Source: Candidatus Obscuribacterales bacterium (GTDB lineage Bacteria > Cyanobacteriota > Vampirovibrionia > Obscuribacterales > Obscuribacteraceae). Taken from it: DNA of 64,000 bases. The translations under genes were made by a program, and so were the position numbers. The notes under the pieces are model-generated. The model searched no databases and was not told the DNA's origin. It was given only the letters and a program-made list of their open reading frames with translations. Where the stretch lies: positions 496,001-560,000 of the forward strand of contig JAHBVO010000001.1 of NCBI GenBank assembly GCA_019637435.1, read 5' to 3'. This document shows positions 61,734-64,000 of the stretch, in pieces (the first letter of the stretch is position 1; every line of letters begins with the position of its first letter).

Positions 61734-63665
61734 GTGAAAAACATAGAGTCAAATTTGAATCCTGTAGTAACGAGCTCTCAGCGCGCCGCACCGAATCTCA
61801 GAAAACAATTGCTGTGGTCGCTACCAATTATTGTTCTGGTCAGTGCGTTCACAACTTTCTTGTATAAGTTCGGCTGGTTTCAGTGGATTGAAAACGCGAC
61901 TCTCGATCTAATTGTTCACTCGGTGGATCTTGAAACGGGAAATGTTTTCCTGGTTGAAATCACTGATGATGACTACAAAAGAGTATTTGCCGGTCAGAGT
62001 CCACTCAACAGAAACAAGCTTTCTGAAATCATTGGCGCCATCGCAGATAGTGACCCGAGCGTTATCGTGCTCGATGTTGATACTGGTGCCGATCAACTTA
62101 AACGACCAGATACTGGCAGTTGGCATGGTCCACTAGTGATCGCTAAATCGCATGATCTTTTAGACGAAACGAAAACTGCAGAGTTGCTTCGTGTCCCGGC
62201 AGAAGCCGTTCCACTTTTGCCGATTTGTGAACGGACGATCTTAAAATCGCAAAAAACAGTGCCAGATGAAAAGTCAGGCGATGGGCGACTAAATAATATG
62301 CAGCCTAACAAACCCGGTGTTGTCGACGGAATCGCTTTCATGCCGCGTGACCTCGACGGATTCGTCCGGAGATACTGCAGGCGAATTAAAGTATTGGAGC
62401 CCGGTTCGGAATCAAGGACAAGACTCGCCGACTCGCTGCCGTGGTCGATTGCCAAAGCAAGGATCCCGGCGCTCATCAATAAAGTTGAGACTGAGGCGAA
62501 TGACGTCGTGCTCCTGTTCGCAAAAGATCAGGATCGAATTCCACGAACCAGCGTGTCGAACCTGCTGGCGAATAAGAAACTGTGCGGATGGAAGGACATA
62601 ATGAAAGGTAAGATTGCCATTATAGGCGGTACTTACCGAGAAAGCCGCGACATGTACAAAACCCCTGCCGGAGTGCTTTCCGGCATGAACATCGTCGCGC
62701 AGGCGGTCGAAACCGAATTGCAATTCGGCGGTGTCAAAACGGTGAATGAGATCTGGATTTTGTTCGCGCAAGTGATCGCCAGTTTTGTTTTTGTTGCGAT
62801 AAACTTTCGCTTTAGAAATACCCTGATACCGCTGGTAGGGCTAATCGCAATTCCGTTCGCAGCACTGGTGTTCAGTTTTCTTGCATTCAGAACATTGGCG
62901 TTGTGGTCGAGTTTCGTACCGGTATTGTTTGCGGTTCAATTCCACGCGCTCTTCAATCATATTCAGGAAGTGCGCAGAAGAAACGTCGAGCTGAAAACAG
63001 CAAACTCCGAGCTGATGCGAACGCGAACTGAACTTGCAAAAGCCGTCGACACCGGTGAACAGCAAGAGCGCAAGCGCATTGCGGCCGGGTTGCACGATGA
63101 GACGTTGATGAATTTGTTTGAGGTTGAAACAATAATCGACGCACTACGCGACAAAGAGGAAACTGCTGCGTTATATCTAAAGTGCCATTCGTCTATTCAG
63201 AAGACGCGAAAAAACGTTCGCGAGGTAATGAACAATCTCTATCCATCCGTTCTGCGCGACCACAGTCTTGCAAAAGCGATTGAAAGTTTAATCGTGAGCA
63301 CGGTCGGTTCTCAATTGCAATTTCAATTCACGAACGACACCGAGGATGTCTGGTTGGACCAACTTGATTCGCCTTCTCGAATGCGGGTATACAGAATCGT
63401 TCAGAACGCACTTAGAAATATCATTGAGCATGCAGGGGCCGACAGTTGCAAAATCGAATTGGCGAAAAGCGAGAAAAAGCTGGTGTTGACGATTAGTGAT
63501 AACGGCAAAGGATTTGATAGACTCGTCGGACGCGAAGATTCCCGTGGCGTCAGAAACATGCGAGAGTATGCCGAATTACTGGACGGCGAAATTTCTTGGT
63601 CGACACCGGCAAAGGAGTTCGGTAAGGGAACCCAGGTCATACTGACCATCCCAGTAGGGATTTGA
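61734..63665 (+). CDS. CHASE2-domain sensor histidine kinase
   Basis: 643 residues, GTG start. One N-terminal transmembrane segment (about 28-46), an exported CHASE2 sensor (about 50-330), then three transmembrane segments near 340-410, the standard CHASE2 layout. The kinase part is HisKA_3/NarX-type: H454 in RIAAGLHDE as phosphoacceptor, then an HATPase domain with N-box near RIVQNALRNI and DNGKGFD at about 589. CHASE2 is known to be fused to CHAT or to adenylate cyclases in other bacteria, so its place beside CHAT genes fits. Its response regulator is not evident. It ends the island. Confidence 0.92.
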   Translation: MKNIESNLNPVVTSSQRAAPNLRKQLLWSLPIIVLVSAFTTFLYKFGWFQWIENATLDLIVHSVDLETGNVFLVEITDDDYKRVFAGQSPLNRNKLSEIIGAIADSDPSVIVLDVDTGADQLKRPDTGSWHGPLVIAKSHDLLDETKTAELLRVPAEAVPLLPICERTILKSQKTVPDEKSGDGRLNNMQPNKPGVVDGIAFMPRDLDGFVRRYCRRIKVLEPGSESRTRLADSLPWSIAKARIPALINKVETEANDVVLLFAKDQDRIPRTSVSNLLANKKLCGWKDIMKGKIAIIGGTYRESRDMYKTPAGVLSGMNIVAQAVETELQFGGVKTVNEIWILFAQVIASFVFVAINFRFRNTLIPLVGLIAIPFAALVFSFLAFRTLALWSSFVPVLFAVQFHALFNHIQEVRRRNVELKTANSELMRTRTELAKAVDTGEQQERKRIAAGLHDETLMNLFEVETIIDALRDKEETAALYLKCHSSIQKTRKNVREVMNNLYPSVLRDHSLAKAIESLIVSTVGSQLQFQFTNDTEDVWLDQLDSPSRMRVYRIVQNALRNIIEHAGADSCKIELAKSEKKLVLTISDNGKGFDRLVGREDSRGVRNMREYAELLDGEISWSTPAKEFGKGTQVILTIPVGI

Positions 63666-63825
63666 GAGGAGTTTCAATTGTTATAGTTCGGTGGTGGGAA
63701 CAGGCACTCTGAGCATAACGGCTAACGGATCTAGCGGAAACCCTGGGAATTTCAGCCATCAAGCAAGCTCATAAACCGCAGCAAGCTTGTCGATTGAGTA
63801 TTAGTTTCGTCGAGCTTTCCTTGGG

Positions 63826-63831
63826 TATAAT
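63826..63831 (+). promoter_or_regulatory. Putative -10 box before the last gene
   Basis: Perfect TATAAT with no good -35 (AGTTTC at the 17-bp position). The start would lie about 65 bases before the ATG at 63903. The rest of the 237-bp gap after the kinase gene shows nothing else. Confidence 0.45.
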
Positions 63832-63902
63832 CTGGCTTAAGCAAGAGTTTAAACTTTTGCCGGTATCCCTGTTGCGACCACATTTTCTCTCACGGGGAAT
63901 TG

Positions 63903-64000
63903 ATGTTGAAAAAATCAATTTGCAAGAAACTAGCAGTCACATTTTTGAGTTCGACTTTGTTCCTATCTCAGGCATTCCTTTTCTCTGCTTCAGCACAACC
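63903..64000 (+). CDS. Exported protein, 3' partial (signal peptide only)
   Basis: The ATG at 63903 has GGGG (63894-63897) 5 bases upstream, and the frame stays open to the window edge. The 32 visible residues are a textbook signal peptide: lysines at the start (LKKSICKK), a hydrophobic core and an Ala-x-Ala-type end (FLFSASAQ). The mature protein is outside the window, so no function can be given. It has a -10 box of its own and need not belong to the kinase operon. Confidence 0.7.
   Translation, partial: MLKKSICKKLAVTFLSSTLFLSQAFLFSASAQ

Noticed and set aside
1..64000. Prophage, transposon or integrative element as source of the peptidase island
   Set aside because: No integrase, transposase, terminal repeats or tRNA-anchored duplication were seen. 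The genes look A+T-richer than the housekeeping ones by eye, which is suggestive but not enough.

Overview
The window looks like a stretch of chromosome from a free-living, Gram-negative-type bacterium of middling G+C content, probably a non-photosynthetic relative of the cyanobacteria (Vampirovibrionia/Melainabacteria, Obscuribacterales-like). This placement is an inference. It rests on the archaeal/cyanobacterial form of CobT, an SLH-domain surface protein next to TonB-type C-terminal domains, CHAT and caspase proteins, Hanks-type kinases, diguanylate cyclases, and no photosynthesis genes. Planctomycetes or another deep phylum cannot be excluded without a marker-gene tree.

Layout. 1-1748: RbgA GTPase (cut by the window edge) and RNase HII. 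1803-2876: a membrane-anchored protein and a tiny basic protein, divergent, separated by about 490 bp packed with a repeated GTAG-N8-CTAC dyad. 2923-3176: hairpin-rich, gene-free DNA. 3341-12.5 kb: TPR protein, acyl-CoA dehydrogenase with a J-domain protein, diguanylate cyclase, CobT with a membrane protein, DAHP synthase, one unknown. 13.4-21.1 kb: glycosyltransferase, membrane protein, then the hom-thrC-thrB-lysC operon. 21.2-30 kb: membrane Ser/Thr kinase, a TonB-like membrane protein, methyltransferase, an exported HExxH protein and a kinase-like/TPR protein. 30.2-34.4 kb: two tiny proteins, a permease and a lone HyuA-type protein. 34.4-40.7 kb: DUF309, a response regulator with a degenerate GGDEF domain, tRNA-Pro, RuvA and small unknowns.

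41.3-63.7 kb is the most distinctive part: an island of exported proteins built around caspase-clan (C14/CHAT) peptidases. A leftward operon encodes an SLH protein, a HEAT-repeat protein, an amidotransferase-fold-like protein and a TPR-caspase. A rightward set encodes a TonB_C-like protein, a caspase with a DUF4384-like tail, a TPR-CHAT protein and a second copy of the amidotransferase-fold-like protein. A second TPR-CHAT gene and a decayed caspase face back, and the island ends with an exported protein and a CHASE2 histidine kinase. Nearly all have signal peptides, so I infer a peptidase network outside the cytoplasm, possibly watched by the CHASE2 sensor. The same partner family sits beside both a caspase and a CHAT protein, which I regard as the best candidate for an undescribed system here.

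The window opens inside rbgA and closes inside the signal peptide of another exported protein. No insertion sequence, prophage or CRISPR array was recognised.
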